A stretch of 64,000 bases of DNA from Thermaurantiacus tibetensis (GCF_015354055.1 NZ_JACHTM010000001.1:1-64000); one strand, 5' to 3'. Positions 1 through 9,384 are shown, numbered from the stretch's first letter. The notes: generated by a model from the sequence alone, not told the origin. Numbers and translations are program-made.

Positions 1-150
1 GCTGCCGCGGCAGCGCCCGGCGCACGATCTCGAAGTCGATCCCCTCCGCCCGGATCTCCTGCCCCACCGCCCAGCTGATGACGGCGCGCATCCGCTCCAG
101 GACCCGCCGCGCCGTCTCGGGCCGCGCGAGCCAGAGGGGCGCGAGCACCT
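1..150 (-). pseudogene. Truncated tyrosine integrase remnant (runs off left edge)
   Basis: On the minus strand an open frame entering from about position 150 encodes a segment matching the core-binding domain of P4-type integrases: LAPLWLARPETARRV followed by ISWAVGQEIRAEG. It parallels PIWTATPETARRV in the intact integrase next door. The homology begins abruptly near position 150. The upstream 140 nt show no amino-terminal arm-binding domain and no convincing start codon. It may be the 5'-truncated remains of a second integrated element. The rest of the gene lies outside the window, so downstream integrity is unknown. Confidence 0.6.
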
Positions 151-292
151 CGACCCCTCCCTGCACTGCGCCACGAGATGTTCGCGTGCAGCAAGGCTAC
201 CAGGGGCTTCCGGCGCGCCAACGCTCCGAACGCAGCTCGACCCTGCGCCTCGGCTCCAACGGACCCAGTCATCCGCTTCGGGCTCCGGCCTG

Positions 293-1465
293 TCACGCCG
301 GGCCGCCTCCGCACGCGAACGCGGCCCATGCGGCCATGAGCTCCCGGCGCTTCTCGAGCAGCTGGCCGCGGCGGTAGGCGGCCTCGACGCGGTCGGGGAT
401 GGCGTGGGCGAGCGCCATCTCCGCGACCTCCGGCGGAAAGGCGGTGCGCTCGGCGACCCAGTCGCGGAAGGAGGAGCGGAAGCCGTGGGCGGTGACCGTC
501 TCTCCCATGTCGCGCAGGAGCTTCGTCAGCGCCATGTCGGAGAGGGGGACGCCACGGCCGGGCGAGGGGAAGACGAGCGCACTTCCGGCCTTCGCAAGCC
601 TGCGGGCATCGGCCAGCACCAGGAGTGCGGCACCGGCGAGCGGCACGACGTGCGCGCGCCCCGCCTTCATGCGCGCCGCGGGCACGGTCCAGAGCCGGGC
701 GGCCTCGTCCACCTCGTCCCACGTCATGCCGCGCACCTCGCCGGAGCGGGCAGCGGTGAGGACGAGGAAGCGCAGGGCGAGCGCCGCCACCCCGTCCCGC
801 GCAGCAAGCCGGGCCATGAACGCCGGCACCGCATCGAAGGGCATGGCCGCGTGATGGCGCACGGCCTTCGGCTGTGCCGGAAGCTTGAGCGTCCGAGGCG
901 ACAGGTCGGGAACGTCGGGGCGCCAGCCCTCGGCCCGCGCCCAGGCAAGCACGTCTGCCACCCGCTGCCGCACCCGGCGGGCGGTCTCCGGGGTCGCCGT
1001 CCAGATGGGCGCAAGGAGGCGCCGGACGTCGGCTTCCGTCACCGCGTCAACGGGAAGGTCGCCGACGTGCGGGAAGGCATGGGCCGCAAGCGTCGCGATC
1101 CACTGCGCGCGGTGCTTGGCGTTGCGGAACGTCGGGGCAAGCTCGGCGAAGCGGCGGCGCGCGGCCTCGGCGAAGGTGGGGATGCCGCGGGCCCGCCGGC
1201 GCTCGGCGACCGGGTCGATGCCGCGGGCGATGCGGTCGTGGATGGCAAGGGTCAGCTCGCGCGCGGTGGCAAGCCCGACCTTGGGATAGCCGCCGAGGCC
1301 GATGTCCCGCCTGCGCCCGCCGGACTGGACGCGCACGACCCACGACTTCGAGCCCGAGGGGCGGACGTGGAGGTAGAGGCCGAGGCCGTCGGGGTGCCTG
1401 CCTGCCCTCGTGACCGTCTCGACGAAGCGGGCCGAGAGCCTGCCCCGCCCGCGTGTTTCGCCCAT
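293..1465 (-). CDS. P4-type tyrosine site-specific integrase
   Basis: A 390-residue integrase with the three-part layout of P4/CP4-57-like phage and island integrases. An amino-terminal DUF4102-like arm-binding region (residues about 5-90, with DGLGLYLHVRPSGSKSW) is followed by a SAM-like core-binding domain and a carboxy-terminal catalytic domain. Visible catalytic landmarks are the first arginine (TAARSGEVRGMTW), the H-x-x-R box (HGFRSSFRDW), the second histidine (ALAHAIPD) and the tyrosine (AAYRRG). Family members catalyse strand exchange between an element attachment site and a chromosomal site, commonly a tRNA 3' end. The gene lies 153 nt from the 3' end of tRNA-Ser, as expected for an island integrase. 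The element would extend leftwards out of the window. Confidence 0.9.
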   Translation of the reverse strand: MGETRGRGRLSARFVETVTRAGRHPDGLGLYLHVRPSGSKSWVVRVQSGGRRRDIGLGGYPKVGLATARELTLAIHDRIARGIDPVAERRRARGIPTFAEAARRRFAELAPTFRNAKHRAQWIATLAAHAFPHVGDLPVDAVTEADVRRLLAPIWTATPETARRVRQRVADVLAWARAEGWRPDVPDLSPRTLKLPAQPKAVRHHAAMPFDAVPAFMARLAARDGVAALALRFLVLTAARSGEVRGMTWDEVDEAARLWTVPAARMKAGRAHVVPLAGAALLVLADARRLAKAGSALVFPSPGRGVPLSDMALTKLLRDMGETVTAHGFRSSFRDWVAERTAFPPEVAEMALAHAIPDRVEAAYRRGQLLEKRRELMAAWAAFACGGGPA

Positions 1466-1618
1466 GTCTGCCAGCCCGCAATCCGACCCACGTCCTGCCC
1501 CACATCATCCGCGGGAACGGGCGCCATGGCAAGAGCGCGCGTGAGACGCGTCATGCATCCATCATTCTGAAGAGACTTGATAAGTTGGAACGCGGTGACA
1601 CGCTGTGGAACAGGTCGG

Positions 1619-1708
1619 TGGCGGAGCGGGTGGGATTCGAACCCACGAGCGGCACGAACCGCTGGCGGTTTTCAAGACCGCTGCCTTCAACCCCTCGGCC
1701 ACCGCTCC
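1619..1708 (-). tRNA. tRNA-Ser (anticodon UGA)
   Basis: The reverse complement folds as a class II tRNA. The 5' acceptor GGAGCGG (ending at 1702) pairs with CCGCTCC, the anticodon loop is CUUGAAA, there is an extended variable arm, the T-loop is GGTTCGAATCC, and a 3' CCA is encoded at 1619-1621. The long variable arm and UGA anticodon identify serine. A P4-type integrase lies just beyond the 3' end, so this gene is a likely integration target. Confidence 0.95.
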
Positions 1709-1784
1709 GGCAGCCGCTCTAGCCCCCGCCCTGTCACAACGAAAGGGGATTCACCCCGGAGGCTGGCTGTGGCAGACGCCGGCC

Positions 1785-2801
1785 ATGGTCCGGGCCCTGC
1801 TCGCCGCCGTCGCCCTTGCGCTTCTTGCCTCCCCCGCGCCGGCGCAGGACGCGGCCGCTTTCGACGCCTGGCTCGCGCGCTACCGGAGCGAAGCCGAGGC
1901 GCGCGGAATCCCTCCCGCATGGCAGGAGCGCGCGCTCGCCGACGTGCGCTTCACGCCGCGCGTCATCGCGCTTGACCGCGCCCAGCCCGACGACAGCGGC
2001 CGCAGGAACGTCTTTGCCGACTATCTCGCCCGCCGGCTGACGGCCGCACGCATTGCGGAAGGCCAGCGGATGCTCGCCCGCTGGGAGGCCGCGGCGCGTG
2101 CTGCCGAGCAGGCCCATGGCGTGCCCGCCGCGATCCTGCTTGGGATCTGGGGCATGGAGAGCGACTTCGGCCGCTTCACTGGCAGCTTCGACGTGCTCTC
2201 GGCGCTTGCCACGCTCGCCTTCGACGGCCGCCGTGCCGACCTCTTCACGCGCGAGCTCGACGCTGCCATCCGCATGGTTGGCGAAGGCCGGGCAAGCGCA
2301 GCCGAGATGCGCGGCTCCTGGGCCGGCGCCATGGGCCAGCCGCAGTTCCTGCCCTCATCCTATCTGGCCCATGCGGTCGATGGCGACGGCGACGGGCGCG
2401 CCGACATCTGGACTTCCGTGCCCGACACGCTGGCCTCGATCGCCAACTACCTGAAGGCGGCCGGCTGGCAGGCGGCCGTGCCCTGGGGCCTCGAGGTGCG
2501 CGTGCCAGCCGGCTTCGACCGCGCGCGCGTTGCCAACCCCGATGTGCCGACGAGCTGCGTGCGGCCGCTCTCGCGCCACAGTCGGCCCCTCGCCGCGGGG
2601 GAATGGCGCGCGCTCGGCTTCGCTCCGGCCGCGGGCGGGCGCTGGCCGGCCGACGACGTGCCGATGACGCTCGTCGAGCCCGACGGGCCCGAGGGCGCCG
2701 CCTACCTCACGACCGCGAGCTACCGCGCGCTCCTCGCCTACAACTGCTCCAACTTCTACGCGCTCTCGGTGGCGCTGCTTGCCGATGCGGTCGCCCGCTA
2801 G
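1785..2801 (+). CDS. mltB: Lytic murein transglycosylase, MltB family
   Basis: A 338-residue periplasmic peptidoglycan lytic transglycosylase that cleaves the MurNAc-GlcNAc bond to form 1,6-anhydro ends. Residues 1-20 form a signal peptide ending in APAQ, with no lipobox visible. The catalytic glutamate is about residue 125 in GIWGMESDFGR. The MltB signature AGAMGQPQFLPSSY and the calcium-loop-like DGDGDGRADIW follow. The frame is open through the tRNA-Ser, so the ATG at 1785 that places the signal peptide at the amino end was chosen. The stop overlaps the start of rlpA, linking two cell-wall genes. Confidence 0.93.
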   Translation: MVRALLAAVALALLASPAPAQDAAAFDAWLARYRSEAEARGIPPAWQERALADVRFTPRVIALDRAQPDDSGRRNVFADYLARRLTAARIAEGQRMLARWEAAARAAEQAHGVPAAILLGIWGMESDFGRFTGSFDVLSALATLAFDGRRADLFTRELDAAIRMVGEGRASAAEMRGSWAGAMGQPQFLPSSYLAHAVDGDGDGRADIWTSVPDTLASIANYLKAAGWQAAVPWGLEVRVPAGFDRARVANPDVPTSCVRPLSRHSRPLAAGEWRALGFAPAAGGRWPADDVPMTLVEPDGPEGAAYLTTASYRALLAYNCSNFYALSVALLADAVAR

Positions 2802-3579
2802 GCTGGGGGCCGTCGCGCTGCTCCTGTTCCTCGCTGCCTGCGCGCGCGACCGGCTGGCCTCCCCGCCGCCCCCGCCGCCGGCCTCGACGGCGCCGGCGGG
2901 CGTGAAGCTCGGCCGGCCCTACACCGTGTTCGGCCGGACCTACGTGCCGGTCGACGACCGGGCCTACGAGGAAGTGGGCATCGCCAGCTGGTATGGCCCC
3001 GGCTTCCATCGCCTCACGACGGCCAACGGCGAGACCTACGACCAGGATGCGCTGACGGCCGCGCACCGGACGCTGCCGATGCCGAGCTGGGTGGAAGTGA
3101 CCAACCTCGACAACGGCCGGCGGCTGGTGGTGCGCATCAACGACCGCGGGCCGTTCGTGGACGGACGGATCATCGATCTGTCGCGCCGCTCGGCCCAGCT
3201 GCTTGGCGTGGACGGGCCCGGGCTTGCGCGGGTGCGCGTGCGCCGCGTGTTTCCGGAAGGCGACTGGGCGCGCACCACTCCGCCGCTCGCGCCGGGCGCA
3301 GCGCCTGTCCGAACCGCGGCCGCGCGGCCTCCCGCGCCAGCCCCGGGCCCCGCGCTGGCGCGGCCGCTCTGGGTCCAGGTGGCCGCGCTTTCCGACCAGG
3401 GACGGGCCGAGTTCCTGCTGGCCGATCTCGCCGATCTGGCACCGGGGGCGATGAGCCGCGCGCCCTCGGGGCTGTGGCGGGTGCGGCTCGGCCCCTTCCC
3501 CGACGAGGCCGCTGCCGCCGCCGCCCGGGAGGCAGCGCGGGCGCGCGGCTTCGCCGACGCGGCGCTGGTCGTCGGCTGA
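2785..3579 (+). CDS. rlpA: RlpA-like septal lytic transglycosylase with SPOR domain
   Basis: A 264-residue lipoprotein. The signal peptide ends in the lipobox LFLAAC and is followed by a proline-rich linker. The double-psi beta-barrel of RlpA spans about residues 60-150, with IASWYGPGFHRLTTANGE and RINDRGPFVDGRIIDLSRRSA. A carboxy-terminal SPOR-like repeat (LWVQVAALSDQGRAE to the end) would bind denuded septal peptidoglycan. RlpA proteins remove peptide-stripped glycan during daughter-cell separation. The ATG at 2785 is preferred over a TTG two codons upstream. The gene overlaps mltB by 17 nt and its stop overlaps the tmk ATG. Confidence 0.92.
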   Translation: MRSPARLGAVALLLFLAACARDRLASPPPPPPASTAPAGVKLGRPYTVFGRTYVPVDDRAYEEVGIASWYGPGFHRLTTANGETYDQDALTAAHRTLPMPSWVEVTNLDNGRRLVVRINDRGPFVDGRIIDLSRRSAQLLGVDGPGLARVRVRRVFPEGDWARTTPPLAPGAAPVRTAAARPPAPAPGPALARPLWVQVAALSDQGRAEFLLADLADLAPGAMSRAPSGLWRVRLGPFPDEAAAAAAREAARARGFADAALVVG

Positions 3580-4196
3580 TGCTGATCGCCTTCGAGGGCG
3601 GGGAGGGGGTGGGGAAGTCCACCCAGGTCGCGCGCCTCGCCGAGCGGCTGGTCGCCCGCGGCCATGCAGTCGAGACCACGCGCGAGCCGGGCGGAACGCC
3701 GGGGGCCGAGGCCATCCGCACGCTGTTCGCAACCGGAGAGGCCGACCGCTGGCTGCCGGAGACCGATGCGCTCCTCATTTGCGCGGCGCGCGCCGACCAT
3801 GTGGCGCGGCGCATCCGCCCCGCCCTCGAGGCGGGCCGCATCGTGCTGTGCGACCGCTTCGTCCACTCGACGCTTGCCTACCAGGGCTTCGGCAAGGGGC
3901 TCGACGTCGCCATGCTGAAGGCCATCCACGACTTCGCCACCGGCGGCCTCTGGCCCGACCTCGTGCTCTGGCTCGACCTCCCCGTCGAGGAGGGGCTGCG
4001 GCGCGCCGGCTTCCGCATCGGTGCGGCCGACCGGTTCGAACGCCACGACCGGGCCTTCCACGAGCGGGTGCGGGCCGGCTTCGCGGCGCTTGCCGCCGCG
4101 GACCCGCGGATCCGCCGGGTGGATGCCGCGCCAGATGCCGCGCGCGTGGCAGCCGCCGTGGCAGCCGAGGTGGACTCCGCTCTCGCCCGCGGCTGA
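3579..4196 (+). CDS. tmk: Thymidylate kinase
   Basis: A 205-residue cytosolic enzyme that phosphorylates dTMP to dTDP with ATP. It shows the P-loop [11 protein letters not shown] at residues 4-14, the [11 protein letters not shown] substrate loop, the DRF motif in [13 protein letters not shown], and a carboxy-terminal lid. The length is normal for the family. The ATG at 3579 shares its A with the rlpA stop codon, which indicates translational coupling. In many bacteria tmk precedes holB, but here it is followed by a non-coding stretch and the cbb3 oxidase genes. Confidence 0.95.
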   Translation: MLIAFEGGEGVGKSTQVARLAERLVARGHAVETTREPGGTPGAEAIRTLFATGEADRWLPETDALLICAARADHVARRIRPALEAGRIVLCDRFVHSTLAYQGFGKGLDVAMLKAIHDFATGGLWPDLVLWLDLPVEEGLRRAGFRIGAADRFERHDRAFHERVRAGFAALAAADPRIRRVDAAPDAARVAAAVAAEVDSALARG

Positions 4197-4265
4197 GCCG
4201 ACGCTACTGCACCGCTGCGGCATGGCGCCGCACATGCGGCCAACGCCGGTCTTCCATGCGGCAAG

Positions 4266-4286
4266 GCCGGGGCACGGGGCCCCGGC
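4266..4286 (+). terminator. GC-rich hairpin downstream of tmk
   Basis: A perfect 8-bp inverted repeat, GCCGGGGC / GCCCCGGC, has a 5-nt loop. It starts 70 nt after the tmk stop and is followed by only three T residues, so it is at best a weak intrinsic terminator. It sits immediately before the FNR-like palindrome and could separate the tmk and cco transcripts. Confidence 0.35.
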
Positions 4287-4288
4287 GT

Positions 4289-4302
4289 TTGACCGGGGTC
4301 AA
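4289..4302 (+). promoter_or_regulatory. FNR/FixK-type palindrome upstream of ccoN
   Basis: TTGACCGGGGTCAA is a perfect 5-4-5 inverted repeat that fits the FNR/FixK-family pattern TTGAY-N4-RTCAA. It lies 78 nt before the ccoN ATG. cbb3 oxidase operons of alphaproteobacteria are classically activated by FixK or FnrL at such a site when oxygen is low. The match and position are seen in the sequence; the regulation is inferred. Confidence 0.65.
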
Positions 4303-4380
4303 GGGCGGGCTTGGCTGCGACGGGCAGGGTCGCGGTGCCGGAGCGCTGGCAGGGGTCAGGCGTATCCGGGGGAGATTCGC

Positions 4381-6081
4381 ATGACGGCCGCGATCAGCCA
4401 GTCCAGGGGGGCGAAGGCCGCCCGCTACCTGCCCGCCCTTCTCATGTTCGCGCTCGCGTTCCTCGCCTTCCTCGCGCTCGCGCTCACCGAGGACCGCGGC
4501 TTTGCCATCCACATGGGGATCATGCTCGTCGCCTTCTTCGCCGGCGGCCTGTGGTGGCTGGCGCGCTTCGAGGACCTGCCCGACGGCAGCTTCGTCTTGC
4601 CCGACGGCGGCACCGGCTACGCCGATGACGTGATCCGGGCGGGCGCGATCGCCACCGTCTTCTGGGCAGTCGTCGGCCTGTTCGCCGGAGTCTTCATTGC
4701 CGCCCAGCTCGCCTTCCCGGTCTTGAACCTGGGGCTGGAATATACGAGCTTCGGCCGGCTGCGGCCGCTCCACACCTCGGCCGTCATCTTCGCCTTCGGC
4801 GGGAACGCGCTGATTGCCACCAGCTTCTGGGTGGTGCAGCGGACCTGCCGGGCCCGGCTCTTCGCCCCCGGCCTCGCCTGGTTCGTCTTCTGGGGCTACC
4901 AGCTGTTCATCGTGCTCGCGGCCTCGGGCTACGTGCTCGGCATCACCCAGTCCAAGGAATATGCCGAGCCCGAATGGTACGTGGACCTCTGGCTCACCAT
5001 CGTCTGGGTGGCCTATCTCGTCGTCTTCGCCGGCACCATCACCCGCCGGCGCGAGCCCCACATCTACGTGGCCAACTGGTTCTACCTGGCCTTCATCCTG
5101 ACGATCGCGATGCTCCACATCGTCAACAACCTGGCGCTGCCCGTGGGGCTCTCGTCCAAGAGCTACCCCGTCTTCGCCGGCGTCCAGGATGCGCTGACGC
5201 AATGGTGGTACGGGCACAACGCAGTCGGCTTCTTCCTCACCGCCGGCTTCCTCGGCATGATGTACTACTTCGTGCCGAAGCAGGCGAACCGGCCGGTCTA
5301 TTCCTACCGGCTCTCGATCGTCCACTTCTGGAGCCTCATCTTCCTCTACATCTGGGCGGGGCCCCACCACCTCCACTATACTGCGCTGCCTGACTGGGCG
5401 CAGACGCTGGGCATGGTCTTCTCGGTCATCCTGTGGATGCCGAGCTGGGGCGGCATGATCAACGGCCTCATGACGCTCGAGGGGGCGTGGGACAAGATCC
5501 GCACCGACCCCCTGGTGCGCATGATGGTGGCCGCGGTTGCCTTCTACGGCATGTCCACCTTCGAGGGGCCGATGATGTCGATCAAGGCGGTCAACTCGCT
5601 CTCCCACTACACCGACTGGACGGTGGGCCACGTGCATTCGGGCGCGCTCGGCTGGGTGGGAATGATCAGCTTCGCGGCCATCTACTTCATGGTCCCGCGC
5701 CTGTGGGGCCGGGAGCGGCTCTATTCGCTGCGGATGGTGAACTGGCACTTCTGGCTCGCGATGGCGGGGATCGCCCTCTACGCCGCCTCGATGTGGGTCG
5801 CCGGCATCATGCAGGGGCTCATGTGGCGCGAGTACAATGCCGAAGGCTTCCTCGTGTGGTCGTTCGCCGAGGTGGTCGCCGCGATGCACCCCTACTACCT
5901 CATCCGGCTCGCCGGCGGCCTCCTCTACCTCGGCGGGGCGCTCATTCTCGTCGTCAACGTGGTCCAGACCATCCGCGGCCGGGTCAGGGCCGAGGCGCCG
6001 CTCGATGCCGGGCCGGTGCATGCGCCCGCGCACGACGTGCCGCTGCCGGCGGGCGGTGCGCGGCCGGTGGCAGCGGAATAG
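4381..6081 (+). CDS. ccoN: cbb3-type cytochrome c oxidase subunit I
   Basis: The 566-residue catalytic subunit of the high-affinity cbb3 oxidase, a membrane protein with about 12-14 helices that carries heme b and the heme b3-CuB centre. Ligand-bearing segments are visible: [15 protein letters not shown] (low-spin heme histidine near 131), [12 protein letters not shown] (CuB histidine), GPHHLHYT (CuB pair) and [11 protein letters not shown] (heme b3 region). The ATG at 4381 has a GGGGGAG Shine-Dalgarno and fits the family length; the open frame extends upstream without homology. It is the first gene of the cco run, downstream of an FNR-like box, suggesting induction at low oxygen. Confidence 0.97.
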   Translation: MTAAISQSRGAKAARYLPALLMFALAFLAFLALALTEDRGFAIHMGIMLVAFFAGGLWWLARFEDLPDGSFVLPDGGTGYADDVIRAGAIATVFWAVVGLFAGVFIAAQLAFPVLNLGLEYTSFGRLRPLHTSAVIFAFGGNALIATSFWVVQRTCRARLFAPGLAWFVFWGYQLFIVLAASGYVLGITQSKEYAEPEWYVDLWLTIVWVAYLVVFAGTITRRREPHIYVANWFYLAFILTIAMLHIVNNLALPVGLSSKSYPVFAGVQDALTQWWYGHNAVGFFLTAGFLGMMYYFVPKQANRPVYSYRLSIVHFWSLIFLYIWAGPHHLHYTALPDWAQTLGMVFSVILWMPSWGGMINGLMTLEGAWDKIRTDPLVRMMVAAVAFYGMSTFEGPMMSIKAVNSLSHYTDWTVGHVHSGALGWVGMISFAAIYFMVPRLWGRERLYSLRMVNWHFWLAMAGIALYAASMWVAGIMQGLMWREYNAEGFLVWSFAEVVAAMHPYYLIRLAGGLLYLGGALILVVNVVQTIRGRVRAEAPLDAGPVHAPAHDVPLPAGGARPVAAE

Positions 6082-6108
6082 CGGGCGGCAGCAGGGCAGG
6101 AGACGGCG

Positions 6109-6849
6109 ATGGCAAGTGCAACGGGCGGGTTTCACGGCCGGATCGAGCGCAACGTCACCCTGCTCGCGGTGCTGGCGCTCGTCACCGTCACCATCGGCGG
6201 CATCGTCGAGCTGGTGCCGCTCTTCTTCATGCAGAACACGCTGGAGAAGGTGGAGGGGATGCGGCCCTACACGCCGCTCGAGCTCGCCGGGCGCAACATC
6301 TACATCCGCGAGGGCTGCTACAACTGCCACTCGCAGATGGTGCGCCCGTTCCGCGACGAGATCGAGCGCTACGGCCACTACAGCCTCGCGGCCGAGAGCA
6401 TGTACGACCACCCGTTCCAGTGGGGCTCGAAGCGGACCGGGCCCGACCTTGCCCGGGTGGGCGGCCGCTATTCCGACGAGTGGCACGTCCAGCACCTGGT
6501 CTCGCCCAAGAGCGTGGTGCCGGAGTCGATCATGCCGGCCTATGCCTTCCTCCTCGAGCGCGAGCTCGACGCCCGGGACATCGCGGATCACCTGAAGGCG
6601 CTTGCCCGGCTCGGCGTGCCCTACGGCGACGACGCAGTCGCCAACGCCCTGGCCGACCTCCGGGCGCAGGCCGACCCCGATGCCGACACGAGCGGCCTTC
6701 TCGCGCGCTACGGCGAGCGGGTGAACGTGCGCGACTTCGACGGGAACCCGGGAAAGCTCACCGAGATGGACGCGCTCGTCGCCTACCTGCAGATGCTGGG
6801 CACCCTCGTCGACTTCTCGAGCTACGTGCCCGAGGAGAACCGGCGATGA
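6109..6849 (+). CDS. ccoO: cbb3 oxidase subunit II, monoheme cytochrome c
   Basis: A 246-residue membrane-anchored cytochrome c. One amino-terminal helix (about residues 18-40) precedes a periplasmic domain with a single heme motif CYNCH at 70-74 and a likely axial methionine in ESIMPAY. It passes electrons from CcoP to CcoN. The family signature [17 protein letters not shown] is present. It begins 27 nt after ccoN, and its stop overlaps the ccoQ start in ATGA. Confidence 0.96.
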   Translation: MASATGGFHGRIERNVTLLAVLALVTVTIGGIVELVPLFFMQNTLEKVEGMRPYTPLELAGRNIYIREGCYNCHSQMVRPFRDEIERYGHYSLAAESMYDHPFQWGSKRTGPDLARVGGRYSDEWHVQHLVSPKSVVPESIMPAYAFLLERELDARDIADHLKALARLGVPYGDDAVANALADLRAQADPDADTSGLLARYGERVNVRDFDGNPGKLTEMDALVAYLQMLGTLVDFSSYVPEENRR

Positions 6850-7037
6850 CCCACGAGGCGCTGCGCCACTTCGCCGACAGCTGGGGGCTCCTTCTCCTGG
6901 TGGCCATCTTCGTGACGGCGGTTGCATGGACCTTCCGGCCTGGCGCGCGCGCCCACCACGAGGCGGCCCGCATGATCCCGTTCCGGGACGGGGAGGCCGA
7001 GGCGCCGGGGCCCGGCGGCAGGGGAGACGAGAGGTGA
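6846..7037 (+). CDS. ccoQ: cbb3 oxidase small subunit CcoQ
   Basis: A 63-residue protein with one transmembrane helix ([20 protein letters not shown]) followed by a charged cytoplasmic tail. This is the typical form of CcoQ, which stabilises the oxidase complex. It overlaps ccoO by 4 nt (ATGA) and ccoP by 4 nt (GTGA). Length, topology and position between ccoO and ccoP make the assignment secure despite weak sequence conservation in this family. Confidence 0.9.
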   Translation: MTHEALRHFADSWGLLLLVAIFVTAVAWTFRPGARAHHEAARMIPFRDGEAEAPGPGGRGDER

Positions 7038-7906
7038 GCGACAGGGACCCTTCGGTCCCGCCCGGCGGGGTGGAGACCACTGGCCACGAGTGGGACGGCA
7101 TCGAGGAATACAACAACCCGCTGCCGCGCTGGTGGCTGGTGATCCTCATGGCCACCATCGTCTGGGGCATCGCCTTCTCGATCGCCTACCCCGCCTGGCC
7201 GGGCTTCAACGCGTCGAACGGCGGGCTTCTCGGCTGGTCGAGCCGCGGGCGGCTCGAGGCGCAGATGGCAGCCGTCGAGGCCGCGCGGGCCGAGGCCTGG
7301 CAGCGGATTGCCGCGCTGCCTCTGGCCGAGCTGCCGCAGAACCCGGAGCTGATGCGGCTCGCGGTGGCCGGCGGCGCTTCGGCGTTCAAGGTCCACTGCG
7401 TGCAGTGCCACGGCAGCGGTGGCGCGGGCGGCCCGGGCTACCCCAACCTCAACGATGACGACTGGCTCTGGGGCGGGGACATCGAGTCCCTCTACCAGAC
7501 GATCGCCCACGGGATCCGCGCGCCCGGCTACGACGAGACCCGCATCAGCCAGATGCCGGCCTTCGGCCGCGACGGCCTGCTCGACAAGGCGCAGGTGGCG
7601 CAGGTGGTCGAGCATGTGCGCGCGCTCTCCGGCCAGGAGCATGACGCGCGCAAGGCCGCCGCGGGTGCAGCCATATTCGCCGAGCAGTGCGCCTCCTGCC
7701 ACGGGCCCGAGGGCAAAGGGAACCGGGAGCTCGGCGCGCCGAACCTGACGGATGCCATCTGGCTCTACGGCGGGGACCGCGCGAGCCTGTTCCAGACCAT
7801 CTGGAACGCGCGCAACGGCGTGATGCCCGGATGGAGCCAGCGGCTCGACGACGTGACCATCCGCAAGCTCGCGGCCTACGTCCATAGCCTCGGCGGAGGC
7901 GCTTGA
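7034..7906 (+). CDS. ccoP: cbb3 oxidase subunit III, diheme cytochrome c
   Basis: A 290-residue protein. The amino-terminal segment HEWDGIEEYNNPLPRWW is a CcoP hallmark and is followed by one membrane helix. Two cytochrome c domains follow, with CVQCH and CASCH heme motifs and candidate axial methionines in ISQMPAFG and GVMPGW. It accepts electrons from the bc1 complex or soluble cytochromes and relays them to CcoO. The GTG at 7034 overlaps the ccoQ stop. Confidence 0.96.
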   Translation: MSDRDPSVPPGGVETTGHEWDGIEEYNNPLPRWWLVILMATIVWGIAFSIAYPAWPGFNASNGGLLGWSSRGRLEAQMAAVEAARAEAWQRIAALPLAELPQNPELMRLAVAGGASAFKVHCVQCHGSGGAGGPGYPNLNDDDWLWGGDIESLYQTIAHGIRAPGYDETRISQMPAFGRDGLLDKAQVAQVVEHVRALSGQEHDARKAAAGAAIFAEQCASCHGPEGKGNRELGAPNLTDAIWLYGGDRASLFQTIWNARNGVMPGWSQRLDDVTIRKLAAYVHSLGGGA

Positions 7907-7908
7907 CC

Positions 7909-9384
7909 GTGAACGCCCCCCTCACCCCGCCGGACGCACCGGTGCGCGGAGCCCCCATCCGCTTCTTCGAGAAGCGGCGGAAGGTCTATCCGCGCAAGGT
8001 CTCCGGGCCGTTCCGGCGGCTCAAGTGGGCGATCCTCGTCGTCACGCTTGCCATCTACTACATCACGCCCTGGCTCCGCTGGGACCGGGGCCCGCACGCG
8101 CCCGACCAGGCCGTTCTCGTCGATCTTGCCGGGCGGCGCTTCTTCATGGGCCCGATCGAGATCTGGCCGCAGGAGTTCTATTACGTGGCCGGCCTTCTCG
8201 TGATGGCAGGCATCGGCCTCTTCCTCATCACCTCGACGGTCGGGCGCGCCTGGTGCGGCTACGCCTGCCCGCAGACGGTGTGGACCGACCTCTACATGGC
8301 CGTCGAGCGGGCGATCGAGGGCGACCGCAACGCGCGCATGAAGCTCGACCGCGCGCCCTGGACGTTCTCCAAGATCGCGAAGCGCGGCACGGTCCATTTC
8401 CTCTGGCTCGTCATCGCGCTTCTCACCGGCGGGGCCTGGGTCTTCTACTTCACCGACGCTCCCACCCTTCTTGCCCGCCTCCTCGACGGCACCGCGCCTG
8501 CCGCGGCCTATGCCGCAATCGGCATCCTCACCTTCACCACCTATACGCTCGCCGGCCTCATGCGCGAGCAGGTGTGCACCTACATGTGTCCCTGGCCGCG
8601 CATCCAGTCGGCCATGCTGGATGAGGACAGCTTCATCGTCACCTACAAGGCCTGGCGTGGCGAGCCGCGCGGCTCGGCCAAGGCGAAGGCGGCAGACCCC
8701 GCCATCGGCGACTGCGTGGACTGCCGCGCCTGCGTTGCCGTCTGCCCGACCGGAATCGACATCCGCGACGGGCCGCAGCTCGAGTGCATCACCTGCGCGC
8801 TCTGCATCGACGCCTGCAACGAGGTGATGGGAAAGCTCGGCCGGCCGGCCGACCTCATCGGCTACTCGACGCTCCGGCGGGACGGGAAGGAGTCGCGCGG
8901 CGAGCCGCTGGAGCCGATGTGGAAGACCTTCGTGCGCCCGCGCACGCTCCTCTACTTCGCGCTCTGGGCCGGCATCGGCATCGCCATGCTGGTGGTGCTC
9001 GCCGGCCGCCAGAGCCTCGGCATCACCGTGGCACAAGACCGCAACCCGCTCATGGTGACCATGGCCGATGGCTCGCTCCGCAACGGCTACACGGTCAAGA
9101 TCCTGAACAAGGCCGCCCGCCCGCGCGACGTGGTCGTGACCCTCGAGGGCCTGCCCGAGGCGCGCCTGTGGGAATCGCTCGGCGCCGGCGCGCCCTCAAC
9201 CGCCTTCAGAGCGACCGTCCGCCCCGACGGGGTGGAGACCTACCGCATCTTCGTCCGCGTGCCTGCCGGCCGGCTGGCGGCCGAGCACACCCCGTTCACC
9301 TTCCGCGTGACGTCGGTCGAGGACCCCGGAGGCCGCCCGGAGGTGGCGGAGGCGGACGCGCGCTTCACGGTGGTCCGCCGGTGA
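7909..9384 (+). CDS. ccoG: CcoG/FixG copper-reducing ferredoxin-like assembly protein
   Basis: A membrane protein of about 491 residues with an amino-terminal RFFEKRRKVYPRKVSG segment and several transmembrane helices. Cysteine motifs include GRAWCGYACPQTVW and CTYMCPWPR, and two [4Fe-4S] ferredoxin motifs lie around CVDCRACVAVCPTGID and CITCALCIDACNEVM. The carboxy end is a periplasmic immunoglobulin-like domain. CcoG is described as reducing Cu(II) for loading of the cbb3 oxidase. GTG at 7909 was chosen; a TTG at 7903 overlapping the ccoP stop is an alternative. Confidence 0.93.
   Translation: MNAPLTPPDAPVRGAPIRFFEKRRKVYPRKVSGPFRRLKWAILVVTLAIYYITPWLRWDRGPHAPDQAVLVDLAGRRFFMGPIEIWPQEFYYVAGLLVMAGIGLFLITSTVGRAWCGYACPQTVWTDLYMAVERAIEGDRNARMKLDRAPWTFSKIAKRGTVHFLWLVIALLTGGAWVFYFTDAPTLLARLLDGTAPAAAYAAIGILTFTTYTLAGLMREQVCTYMCPWPRIQSAMLDEDSFIVTYKAWRGEPRGSAKAKAADPAIGDCVDCRACVAVCPTGIDIRDGPQLECITCALCIDACNEVMGKLGRPADLIGYSTLRRDGKESRGEPLEPMWKTFVRPRTLLYFALWAGIGIAMLVVLAGRQSLGITVAQDRNPLMVTMADGSLRNGYTVKILNKAARPRDVVVTLEGLPEARLWESLGAGAPSTAFRATVRPDGVETYRIFVRVPAGRLAAEHTPFTFRVTSVEDPGGRPEVAEADARFTVVRR

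Noticed and set aside
4204-7170. 988-codon open frame on the minus strand across ccoN-ccoP
   Set aside because: It is the antisense of the cco genes. The high GC content removes stop codons; composition is Arg/His/Glu-rich with no domain.
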